Of a stretch of 64,000 nt of DNA, positions 1 through 8,396 are shown piece after piece. The notes under the pieces are model-generated. The model was given only the letters and a program-made list of their open reading frames with translations. It was not told the DNA's origin and ran no database searches. This DNA comes from an uncultured Prevotella sp. (GTDB lineage Bacteria; Bacteroidota; Bacteroidia; Bacteroidales; Bacteroidaceae): the NCBI GenBank assembly GCA_900540375.1, contig UQFS01000011.1, positions 24,729-88,728 of the forward strand, read 5' to 3'. Position 1 is the first letter of the stretch. Every line of letters starts with the position of its first letter. A program made the position numbers and the translations under genes.

Positions 1-1495
1 GTGTGGCCAGCCAGGTGTGATGGTGGCTGTCGATGAGACTGTTGAGAATTGTAGCCGTGACGGCACCCTTATCGGTGAAAGCGTGCTGCGTCATGTCGTA
101 GGTATAGAGTTGGTTGTCTTTCGCCATCACCATCAGCTGTCCTTGCTGGTTGAGATAGAGATAGCGCACAAAGTTGGTCCAGTCGCCTGGTTGCTGCGCG
201 TCGATGAAGTCAAAGACGGCACTGTTGTCTGAGGGCGTGAGGCAGACCACACCGGCATTCTCCATGCTCACCCAGATGGATCCCGTGCGGTCGGTAGCCA
301 CGTCGAGGATATAGTTCGAGGGGATGATGGCATCGCGGTCACCGGCGGTGTAGTGGTCGATGTGTCCCGTGGTGTAGTCATAGACGAAGAGGCCGCCGCC
401 GTAGGAGCCGATATAGTATTTTCCGTTGCGTCCCTTGGTGACGGCGAAAATGGTGTTGCGCTCTTTGGTCGCTTTCAGTCCGGGTATGAGGTAGAGTATT
501 CTTACGGGGCCTTTTTGCGGGAATATCCATAGATTGCCGCTTTGGTTGGCGACGAATTGCAGGCCGTCGACCTTGCTTTGTACGGCTCCCTTTGGAATCT
601 GTAACGATTCCGGACGGCTCCATACCCAGGTGGTGTGATTGCCCTGTCGCTTAGGTTGCAGCAGCAGTGAGGCTTCACCGCTGCAGAAGAGCCACTGCCC
701 CTGCCACCGCACACAGCCCTTGATAGCTCCGATGTGGCCGATGCTTTGTGGCAGGGTGGTGCGGTAGACCAGGCGACCGCTGAGGTCGAAGATATAGGCT
801 GTCTGGTTGATCTTGCTGAAAGCGAGCACCCACTTGCCGTAGGCGTAGCAGCCGTGGAAGTTGATTTGTGGCAGGAGCACGCGAGCGTGTCCATATCTGT
901 CGATGCGTGCGAGTCCTTTGTCAGTGGCAGCCCAGATATTGTGCTGAGTGTCTTCTTCGATGGTAAGCACGCGATCGCTCTGGAGACGATGGTTTTTAGT
1001 GGTATAGTCTACGATGTGAAAACGGTTACCCTGCTGGATGACATGGCGCAGTCCCAGTGTGTTGCTGCTCATCCACACGCCATCGGCCACGGCGAGTGCC
1101 TTGCGGTAAGGGCGCTCGGTGTCGTGTCGGCCGGTGAAGTCGACGAAGCGACCGCTGATCAGGTCAAGGCAGGCATGGGTATAGGTCGACGTGCTCAACC
1201 ACAGCGTATGGTGACGGCGGTCGAGATAGAGCTTGCCGATGTGCTGCGGCAGCGCGTTTTGTCCTCGTGGCCCAAAGTCGTTGAAAGGCACGAAGCGGTA
1301 GCCGTCGAAGCGAGCCAGTCCGTTGGTGCCCGCCATCCAAAGGAAGCCGTCGTCGTCCTGTTCGATGTCGCGGATAGTGTTGCCTGGCAGTCCCTGCGCT
1401 GAAGTAATATGTGTCGTCTTCAACCGGCCGGGTACGCGCTCACCGAAGAGAACGACCGGGAAACAGAGAATAGCGGCGAGCAACAGTGCCCGCAT
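1..1495 (-). CDS. Propeller-type sensor/regulator, N-terminal part (probable hybrid two-component system)
   Basis: An unbroken reading frame runs leftwards from an ATG at 1495 to the window edge, giving about 498 codons with no stop; the 3' end lies outside. It opens with a short hydrophobic signal-like segment. After this comes the repeat pattern of two-component regulator propeller domains, for example TIRDIEQDDDGFLWMAGTNG near residue 40, and later blades ending in NIWAATDKGLARID and SIWVSMENAG. In Bacteroidales such propellers form the periplasmic sensor of hybrid two-component regulators that control glycan-use loci, binding a released oligosaccharide and passing the signal to a kinase and an AraC-type DNA-binding domain. 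The kinase and effector parts are not visible, so the hybrid architecture is inferred. The gene is divergent from the RG-I degradation genes and is the obvious candidate to control them. Confidence 0.85.
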   Translation of the reverse strand, partial: MRALLLAAILCFPVVLFGERVPGRLKTTHITSAQGLPGNTIRDIEQDDDGFLWMAGTNGLARFDGYRFVPFNDFGPRGQNALPQHIGKLYLDRRHHTLWLSTSTYTHACLDLISGRFVDFTGRHDTERPYRKALAVADGVWMSSNTLGLRHVIQQGNRFHIVDYTTKNHRLQSDRVLTIEEDTQHNIWAATDKGLARIDRYGHARVLLPQINFHGCYAYGKWVLAFSKINQTAYIFDLSGRLVYRTTLPQSIGHIGAIKGCVRWQGQWLFCSGEASLLLQPKRQGNHTTWVWSRPESLQIPKGAVQSKVDGLQFVANQSGNLWIFPQKGPVRILYLIPGLKATKERNTIFAVTKGRNGKYYIGSYGGGLFVYDYTTGHIDHYTAGDRDAIIPSNYILDVATDRTGSIWVSMENAGVVCLTPSDNSAVFDFIDAQQPGDWTNFVRYLYLNQQGQLMVMAKDNQLYTYDMTQHAFTDKGAVTATILNSLIDSHHHTWLAT

Positions 1496-1545
1496 ATATA
1501 TATAATAGGTGTGCAAGATGGTAGTAATGTTTTGGTTTCGTTTGG

Positions 1546-1553
1546 CAAAGTTA
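1546..1553 (-). promoter_or_regulatory. Candidate -7 box for the propeller regulator
   Basis: On the minus strand this reads TAACTTTG, matching the Bacteroidetes -7 consensus TAnnTTTG. It lies about 50 nt upstream of the ATG at 1495. No clean -33 TTTG is seen, so the call rests on the -7 box and its position. Confidence 0.55.
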
Positions 1554-1630
1554 CAAAAGATTTCTGAAACGAACGTACAATATTACCAATGAATGTACGC
1601 TAATACCATAGTCAGACGATCGAATCAATG

Positions 1631-1638
1631 TATTTTTG
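1631..1638 (+). promoter_or_regulatory. Candidate -7 box for the RG-I degradation genes
   Basis: The plus strand reads TATTTTTG followed by C, matching TAnnTTTG. Transcription from here would give an AT-rich leader of about 50 nt before the lyase ATG at 1697. The 200-nt gap between the divergent regulator and this gene must hold the regulator's binding site, but I cannot point to a specific operator. Confidence 0.5.
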
Positions 1639-1696
1639 CAATATCGTTTGAGAAATATTATATCTAATAACATAAAGATTCTAAATTCGTTTTCTT

Positions 1697-4600
1697 ATGA
1701 GAAAGAAATACATCCTGGTAGGGCTGTTGGCCATGTCTCTGACCGCAGGAGTCCATGCTCAGCGTGTAACCGACAAACTCGACCGCGGTCTTGTCGCCGT
1801 GAAGACGTCGGGAGGTGTTTTCTGTTCCTGGCGTGTCAATGCTGAGGAATACTACGATGTCACTTATAACCTTTACCGCGATGGCGTGAAGGTCAACGAC
1901 AAGCCCCTCACCGTATCGAATTACACCGATCCCGCCGGTACCGCCAGCAGCACCTATACCGTGCGACCTTTAATAAAAGGGGTGGAACAGACTGTCAGTT
2001 CCAAGGCTTCTTCCGTATTGCCTAATGACTATCTGGAAATCCAAAAGCCCAAACGCCTCTCCAACGACGGCAAGACCGATGTCACCGATGTCTATGAGCC
2101 CAACGATGCCACCATCGCTGATGTAGACGGTGACGGCGAGATGGAACTCATCATCAAGGAGATCTGTACCACCGACGATCCAAAGAACAAGCCCGACGGT
2201 CCCGATTTTGACCGCATTGAGGTGTTTAAGCTCAACGGTGATTTGCTTTGGTGGATCGACTGCGGACCCAACCTCTGCGACTTCCAGCACAATGAGACCA
2301 ATATTGCCGCTTATGACTGGGACGGAGACGGCAAGGCCGAGTGTATCATGCGCGCCGCCGACGGTACCATCCTCCACACCGCTACGGGCAAGACCATCGT
2401 CATCGGCGACAAATCGAAGAACTATCGTTCCGACTGTCAGAACGGTTCCATGTCTGAGTTTTTCGTACATTCCGGTGCTGAATATCTCCTTTATCTCAAT
2501 GGACAAACCGGTGAGCCCTATCAGATAGGTCCCTCTGAACACCCCAATTATATGAACTATCCTCTCAAGCGATTAGAGGACGGCGAGACTGATCTTGCCA
2601 AGGCTTGGGGCGACGGATATGGTCACCGCAGCTCGAAGAACTTCTTCGGCGCTCCCTATTTCGACGGTCATAAGCCCAGCATCTTCCTCGCACGTGGTAT
2701 CTATACCCGTCACAAGATGATTGCCCTTGACGTGGATCCGGCAACACACCAGCTCTCCACACGATGGCGTTGGAACTGCAACACTCCGGGAAGTCCCTGG
2801 TATGGACAGGGCTACCACAACTATACAATTGCTGATGTCGATTGGGACGGACGCGACGAGATCTGCTTCGGCTCTATGGTCATCGACGACAATGGTAAGG
2901 GACTCAGCACCACCGGTCTCGGACACGGCGACGCACAGCATGTCGGCGACTTCGATCCCTATCATCACGGTCAGGAGATTTTCGCTTGCAATGAGACTGC
3001 TCCCGCCAACAACTATCGCGACGCCACCACCAGCAACATTTATTATAGACTTGCAGGGGGAGGTGATGACGGACGCTCGATGATGGGCAACTTCACAGAT
3101 GACGTGCCAGGTGCCATCGGGGCGTCGGGGCACGACACGCCGATCAGTGCGGTCACTGCTAAACATACCGACAACACGAGCAAAGACTTCGACCTGAACT
3201 TCCGCATCTACTGGGACGGTGACCTCTTGGAGGAGACGCTCAACGGCACACAAGTGCGCAACTCCACCTTCCGCATACATAAATATGGTGCCGGCGACAT
3301 CAAGACCCTCGACAGTTCGCTGAGCAACAACGACACCAAGTCCACGCCATGCTTCCAAGGTGATATTTTCGGCGATTGGCGTGAGGAAGTCGTGGCACGC
3401 ACGCCCGACAACAAGATACGCATCTACACCACTACAGACCCCACCGAGTATCGCAACTGTACGCTGCTCTCAGATAAGCAGTACCGCAACGCCATGGTTT
3501 GGCAGATGAACGGCTACAACCAGCCACCACACGTGAGCTACTTCCTCGGTAAGATGGAGGGCATCACCGTGGCTCCACCACCAGAGACCACTGCCGGACG
3601 CACCATTGTGGACAATGGCGGCTCCATCGGCTCGGGGCTCAATGACAAGCAAGTGCTCCTTGACGAGACCAGCGACATGACGGTCAGCGTCAGCGACGGC
3701 GCTGCTCCCTATATCCTCTTCGACAATGCACCGACATGGGTACAGGGACACGACGATAACAACAATATCACCACCACTTCCTATACCCACACGCTTACCG
3801 GCGGAGCCTTCTCCGGAGCCATGAGACTCGTTAAGCAGGGCGATGGCACTCTCGTGCTGCCCAAGGTCGACGAGAAGTATACGGGCAACACCGACGTATG
3901 GGCCGGTACGCTCGCATTCGACGGCACGCTGAGGAGCAGCCGCCTCTGGCTCAATCGCTTCGCTATCCTCCACAGTGACGGCGGTACGTTCTCCTCGATC
4001 AAGGCAGATTATGGTGCAGCTGTCCGTCCCGGCGGACAGAATAAGGTAGGTACCATCACCACCGACTCTCTTTCTCTCGGTTTTGGCAGCATCGCAGAAT
4101 TTGACATTGATGCTAACGGAAACGCCGACCAGATCGTTGTGAACAAGGTGATGGGCATCGAGCAGAAAGACTGGACACAGGGCCCCGAATATCTCGTGCC
4201 ACGCTTCAACTTCCACTTCATCGACGGAAACGTGAAGGCAGGTACCTATACGCTTGGAAAGGTGCAGAAGGTCGACGGCGACATTACTAAGGTGGCTGTC
4301 ACAGGACTCAAAGGCCACAAGGCAGCCATTGCTGTCAATGACGGCAAACTCGTGCTCACCATCGCAGACACCCGTCAGACCGCTGATGTAGAGTGGAGTG
4401 GCGCACAAGGCACTGCATGGGATATTGCTGACGCAGAGAACTTCACCAACACCAACGAGAAGACCAGCGATGTCTTCGTCACCGGCGACAATGTGACTTT
4501 CAACGATAATGCCGCTTCCGGTACGGTTGTCATCAAGGGTGATGTGAGTCCGGCCTCTGTCACTTTCGACAACAGCAAACTCAACTACGACCTCTCGGGT

Positions 4601-6253
4601 GACGCTATCTCTGGCAGCACTACGATCACCAAGAAAGGTGCGGCGCTTGCCAAACTCCGCAATGTCAACGATTTCACGGGTTCGGTAAGTATCGAGAAAG
4701 GTACACTTGCAGTCGACAACCTTGGACAGAAGTCGGGTGTCAACAATGGAGCACTTGGTGTCTACACCAATAAGGTGACGCTCAACGGTGGTACCCTTGA
4801 GACACTTGCTACGCTCACCACGGATCATCCCGTTGTACTCGGCGCTAAGGGAGGCACTATCCTCGTGGATGAAGATAAGACACTCACTCTGAACGCCAGC
4901 ATCACCGGTAGTGGTAACGTGCTCACAAAGACTGGTAACGGTATGCTCACCCTCGCCCCTTCTGCTAATTACGGTACGCTTAACATCATGGCAGGACGGG
5001 TCAACAGCCAGGAGAAAGACAATGTCCATGGATATCCCAAGAATATCGTGCTCAACAACGGTACGACACTCTCCGATCACGATAATATATACTCTTATTC
5101 TACAAATGGAGTGAACGTGAAAGTGCCAGAGGGTGCCACTGCATCGTGGTATCTCGACTCGCGCTGCAACTACACGGGTCAGCTTACCGGTGGCGGTACG
5201 CTCAACCTCTACTCACGCAACACTCGTGCTTACCTCAAAGGCTATTGGGGCGGCTTCACGGGACGACTGAATATTGCGGGACAAAAAACAGGTTCTTACA
5301 TTCCGATGCTCTTCGTGCAGGGAAGTCTGAAGAACGCAGAAGTCAACGCCACGATTACTTTGAACAACAATGGCAGCAATGTCGCTGTCGGCAGTCTGAG
5401 CGGTTCGGCTCAACTCGACGGAACGGGTACATGGTCGATTGGCGGCAATGACAAGGACTTCACCTTCCAAGGATATATCAATGGAGGCGGACTTGTCAAG
5501 ATTGGTAACGGCATGATGACCATCGGCAAGAAGCAGGATAAACTGAGCAAGCAGGTCGACGTGCAGGGCGGAACGCTCAATATCAACAGCAGTGCCACAG
5601 CTATCACCGCAGACAACAAATGGTTTGGCTCACAGGCCGTCAGCGTCACTAATGGCGGGTGCTTTGCCGGACGCGGTGTCGTGGAGAAGATCCTCGTCAA
5701 CGAAGGCGGTACGCTGCAGCCGGGCAATGCTGCCAATGCCATTCAGTATGGTGAGCTGAAGACTGCCAACGGATGCTATCTCTATAAGGGAGCCAAGGTG
5801 CTGTTCAACATCTACACTGCCAAGCTATATCCTTCACTGGGCACCACTGGCACATTCTCACTGGCTGACGGTTCTACAGTTGCTGTTGCGCTCAGCAGTA
5901 AATATACGCCCAAGGCCGGAGATTTCTTTACGCTTTGGGATGCCACTACGCTCAATGCTTCTGCCGACGGCGTGACACTGCAGTTGCCAGCACTGCCCAA
6001 TGGTCTTGTCTGGGACACTTCTGAACTCTTCCAGCCAACAGGACTGCTGAAAGTCGTGACCGCTACGGGCATCAACCAGCTCACTGCAGACGCTGTCTTC
6101 CACTGCGAGGTCTTCAAGACCAATGGCGTAAGAGTCGGTGTGCTCACTACGACCAAGGCAAAACTCAATGAAGACATCCGTGGCCTCCACGTCGAACCGG
6201 GACTCTATCTCGTGAAGGTGGATGCCACAACGATGAAAGTTGTCGTGAAATGA
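1697..6253 (+). CDS. PL11-like rhamnogalacturonan lyase with long beta-strand-repeat region and putative T9SS tail
   Basis: This 1518-residue protein has a signal peptide ending in GVHA. Residues about 22-615 match the PL11 RG lyase fold: LDRGLVAVKTSGGVFCSW near the start, Ca-binding-like DVDGDGEMEL and DWDGDGKAEC blades, and a closing NGYNQPPHVSYFLG. PL11 enzymes cleave the rhamnose-galacturonate backbone of RG-I by beta-elimination. Residues about 620-1440 are a low-complexity array of short beta-strand repeats (GTLAFDGTLRSS, GGTLEPGN-like turns) as in autotransporter-associated repeats. The last about 75 residues, ending KVDATTMKVVVK, resemble a type IX secretion sorting domain. Ordinary PL11 enzymes are about 600-700 residues, so the C-terminal 900 residues are extra. 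The KW(D/E)PTN motif seen in the next gene is replaced here by KEICTTDD, so substrate or activity may differ. First gene of the run; it overlaps the next by 4 nt. Confidence 0.85.
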   Translation: MRKKYILVGLLAMSLTAGVHAQRVTDKLDRGLVAVKTSGGVFCSWRVNAEEYYDVTYNLYRDGVKVNDKPLTVSNYTDPAGTASSTYTVRPLIKGVEQTVSSKASSVLPNDYLEIQKPKRLSNDGKTDVTDVYEPNDATIADVDGDGEMELIIKEICTTDDPKNKPDGPDFDRIEVFKLNGDLLWWIDCGPNLCDFQHNETNIAAYDWDGDGKAECIMRAADGTILHTATGKTIVIGDKSKNYRSDCQNGSMSEFFVHSGAEYLLYLNGQTGEPYQIGPSEHPNYMNYPLKRLEDGETDLAKAWGDGYGHRSSKNFFGAPYFDGHKPSIFLARGIYTRHKMIALDVDPATHQLSTRWRWNCNTPGSPWYGQGYHNYTIADVDWDGRDEICFGSMVIDDNGKGLSTTGLGHGDAQHVGDFDPYHHGQEIFACNETAPANNYRDATTSNIYYRLAGGGDDGRSMMGNFTDDVPGAIGASGHDTPISAVTAKHTDNTSKDFDLNFRIYWDGDLLEETLNGTQVRNSTFRIHKYGAGDIKTLDSSLSNNDTKSTPCFQGDIFGDWREEVVARTPDNKIRIYTTTDPTEYRNCTLLSDKQYRNAMVWQMNGYNQPPHVSYFLGKMEGITVAPPPETTAGRTIVDNGGSIGSGLNDKQVLLDETSDMTVSVSDGAAPYILFDNAPTWVQGHDDNNNITTTSYTHTLTGGAFSGAMRLVKQGDGTLVLPKVDEKYTGNTDVWAGTLAFDGTLRSSRLWLNRFAILHSDGGTFSSIKADYGAAVRPGGQNKVGTITTDSLSLGFGSIAEFDIDANGNADQIVVNKVMGIEQKDWTQGPEYLVPRFNFHFIDGNVKAGTYTLGKVQKVDGDITKVAVTGLKGHKAAIAVNDGKLVLTIADTRQTADVEWSGAQGTAWDIADAENFTNTNEKTSDVFVTGDNVTFNDNAASGTVVIKGDVSPASVTFDNSKLNYDLSGDAISGSTTITKKGAALAKLRNVNDFTGSVSIEKGTLAVDNLGQKSGVNNGALGVYTNKVTLNGGTLETLATLTTDHPVVLGAKGGTILVDEDKTLTLNASITGSGNVLTKTGNGMLTLAPSANYGTLNIMAGRVNSQEKDNVHGYPKNIVLNNGTTLSDHDNIYSYSTNGVNVKVPEGATASWYLDSRCNYTGQLTGGGTLNLYSRNTRAYLKGYWGGFTGRLNIAGQKTGSYIPMLFVQGSLKNAEVNATITLNNNGSNVAVGSLSGSAQLDGTGTWSIGGNDKDFTFQGYINGGGLVKIGNGMMTIGKKQDKLSKQVDVQGGTLNINSSATAITADNKWFGSQAVSVTNGGCFAGRGVVEKILVNEGGTLQPGNAANAIQYGELKTANGCYLYKGAKVLFNIYTAKLYPSLGTTGTFSLADGSTVAVALSSKYTPKAGDFFTLWDATTLNASADGVTLQLPALPNGLVWDTSELFQPTGLLKVVTATGINQLTADAVFHCEVFKTNGVRVGVLTTTKAKLNEDIRGLHVEPGLYLVKVDATTMKVVVK

Positions 6254-8337
6254 TCCATCTGCTCTCATTGCTCCTCTTTCCGGCCGTCATTGGGCTTGGG
6301 GAAGGAACAGACAGCCACTCTTGCACTTCTTTGTCGCAAGGCGGACAGGGACTTGAGCATCTCGACCGTGGACTCGTCGTAGCCCGTGGCGGGAAGCCAG
6401 GTACCTATTTTGCCTCTTGGCGATCGTTGGCCGGTGACGAGGCAGACCTGCGCTTCACTTTGCTGCGTGATGGCAAGCCCTATGCTCATCAACCGCAATG
6501 GGCTACGTCGATGCAGGTCAGCGGCACGCCACACAGCCGATGGCAGGTGACCGCCGTCCACGCCGACGGCCGTCGAGACTCTTCGACTGTCGTGATGCCT
6601 TGGACTCTGCCGATGCTAAAACTTAGACTCGACAAGCCGGCTGCCGGAAATGGCTATGACTACACACCCAACGACTGTTCGGTGGGCGATGTCGACGGTG
6701 ATGGACAGTACGAGCTCTTCGTGAAATGGGAACCCACCAATGCCCGCGACAACTCGACGGACGGTATGACCGGGCCGGTGATCATCGACTGCTACAAACT
6801 GAACTTGCAGGGCGACGGCTTGGCTACAAGGCTTTGGCGCATCAACCTTGGCGCGAACATCCGGGCCGGGGCACACTATACGCAGTTCATGGTCTATGAC
6901 TTCGACGGGGACGGGTGTGCGGAGATGATGTGCAAGACGGCGCCGGGATCAGTCGACGGCACCGGACGCTATGTCAACATGGCGGCTACGGACAGCACGA
7001 TCCTTGCCGTGGACAACCACCGCGACTGGCGCAACCGGCGTGGCCGAGTAGCGGGAGGCCAGGAATACCTCACCGTCTTTGACGGACAATCGGGACGCGC
7101 CCTCCACACCGTGTTCTATGAGCCCAACCGCGACACCACCATTGGCGGTGAGGCCTCCGGTACCTTTGACTGGGACAACGACCGGCATATCTTGGACAAT
7201 GCCGACTATGGCAACCGCGGTGAGCGCTATCTCGCTGCTGTGGCCTTCCTGCAAGGTCGCGACCACAATCCCTCCGTCATCTTCACACGCGGCTACTACT
7301 CCTATGCCTTTGCCTGGGCCGTGGATTTCGACGGTCACCGGCTCAAGACACGCTGGCTCCACGCCTCGCGCGACGGTAAGCAATATTCGGTTACTGATTT
7401 TCAAGGACATACTACTCGTTACGACGCGGCGCCACCCACCAGTGGGTCGGGGAGTGCCACGCTCTTTGCCAACGGCAATCACAATCTCAGCGTGGCGGAT
7501 GTCGACGGCGACGGTCGCGATGAGCTTCTCTGGGGTTCTGCGGCGCTCGACGACGACGGCCGTGTGCTCTATGCCACCGGCTTCGGCCATGGCGACGCCA
7601 TGCATGTCTTTGCCATGAATCCCCGGCGCAAGGGCTTGCAGGTCTTCGACGTGCATGAGAACAAAGGGCCATATGCCTGGGATCTCCACGACGCTGCTAC
7701 CGGCGAGATCATCTTCAAGGGAGGGCCTGAGGGTGTTGACAACGGACGCGGACTGGCTGCCAACCTCTCAGATAAAGTCAAAGGCGCACTATTTACCAGT
7801 GCCGACGATAACAGCCTACGCTCGGCAGTAACGGGGAAGGTGTTCTCTACAACAAAATCCTCGGTCAACTTTCGCATCTTTTGGGACGGTGACGAGCAGG
7901 ATGAGCTCCTCGATGGTGTCAACATCCAGAAGTGGAGTCCCGATGGCAGAACCACGCTTGGAATCTTCGGTCCTGTCGATGGGTCTGTCAGCAACACCGA
8001 TGAGTCGAAAGAAGGACGGCGCCGTCGTGGCTCCGGACGCACTTATTCCTTTCAACGGCCTTCTGTGTCGTTCCAAGGATATGGCAACCCGGCGTCGAAC
8101 AACTGGACGAAGAACAATCCTTGTCTCCAGGCCGATCTCTTCGGTGACTGGCGCGAGGAGGTTATCTATCGCGATCGTGACGACAACAGCATTATCTACA
8201 TCTATATGTCGCAGATACCTACAGCCATCCGTCGCACCGCGCTCATGCATGATCCGCTCTATCGCTTAGGCATCGCTTGGCAGAATGTGGGCTATAACCA
8301 ACCGCCCCACACGCTGCTGCCCTTTCCTAAGCATTGA
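6250..8337 (+). CDS. PL11 rhamnogalacturonan lyase
   Basis: This 695-residue protein starts at an ATG that overlaps the previous stop (ATGA), so the two lyases are probably translationally coupled. It carries the full PL11 pattern: LDRGLVVARGGKPGTYFASW, then DVDGDGQYELFVKWEPTN, DFDGDGCAEMMCKTAPG, DVDGDGRDELLWGSAALD, a GHGDAMHV turn, and the terminal NVGYNQPPHTLLP. Length is normal for the family. The predicted role is endo- or exo-lytic beta-elimination of RG-I with a calcium-assisted site, in the periplasm or outside the cell. The N-terminus is hydrophobic and signal-like. It pairs with the upstream, much longer PL11; the two may act on different chain lengths. Confidence 0.92.
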   Translation: MIHLLSLLLFPAVIGLGEGTDSHSCTSLSQGGQGLEHLDRGLVVARGGKPGTYFASWRSLAGDEADLRFTLLRDGKPYAHQPQWATSMQVSGTPHSRWQVTAVHADGRRDSSTVVMPWTLPMLKLRLDKPAAGNGYDYTPNDCSVGDVDGDGQYELFVKWEPTNARDNSTDGMTGPVIIDCYKLNLQGDGLATRLWRINLGANIRAGAHYTQFMVYDFDGDGCAEMMCKTAPGSVDGTGRYVNMAATDSTILAVDNHRDWRNRRGRVAGGQEYLTVFDGQSGRALHTVFYEPNRDTTIGGEASGTFDWDNDRHILDNADYGNRGERYLAAVAFLQGRDHNPSVIFTRGYYSYAFAWAVDFDGHRLKTRWLHASRDGKQYSVTDFQGHTTRYDAAPPTSGSGSATLFANGNHNLSVADVDGDGRDELLWGSAALDDDGRVLYATGFGHGDAMHVFAMNPRRKGLQVFDVHENKGPYAWDLHDAATGEIIFKGGPEGVDNGRGLAANLSDKVKGALFTSADDNSLRSAVTGKVFSTTKSSVNFRIFWDGDEQDELLDGVNIQKWSPDGRTTLGIFGPVDGSVSNTDESKEGRRRRGSGRTYSFQRPSVSFQGYGNPASNNWTKNNPCLQADLFGDWREEVIYRDRDDNSIIYIYMSQIPTAIRRTALMHDPLYRLGIAWQNVGYNQPPHTLLPFPKH

Positions 8338-8396
8338 ACGCTCAGCATTCGGTATTGGAGAATTCATCACTGATCATTCAACATTCATCATTCCAC

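Noticed and set aside
734..1402. A 222-residue plus-strand frame at the window start
   Set aside because: The opposite strand holds an unbroken propeller-domain frame with clear repeat motifs; this is its shadow.
3470..5080. A 536-residue minus-strand frame inside the first PL11 gene
   Set aside because: It lies antisense to a clear coding gene over its repeat region, has no signal, domain or family resemblance, and arises from codon bias in a GC-rich repeat.
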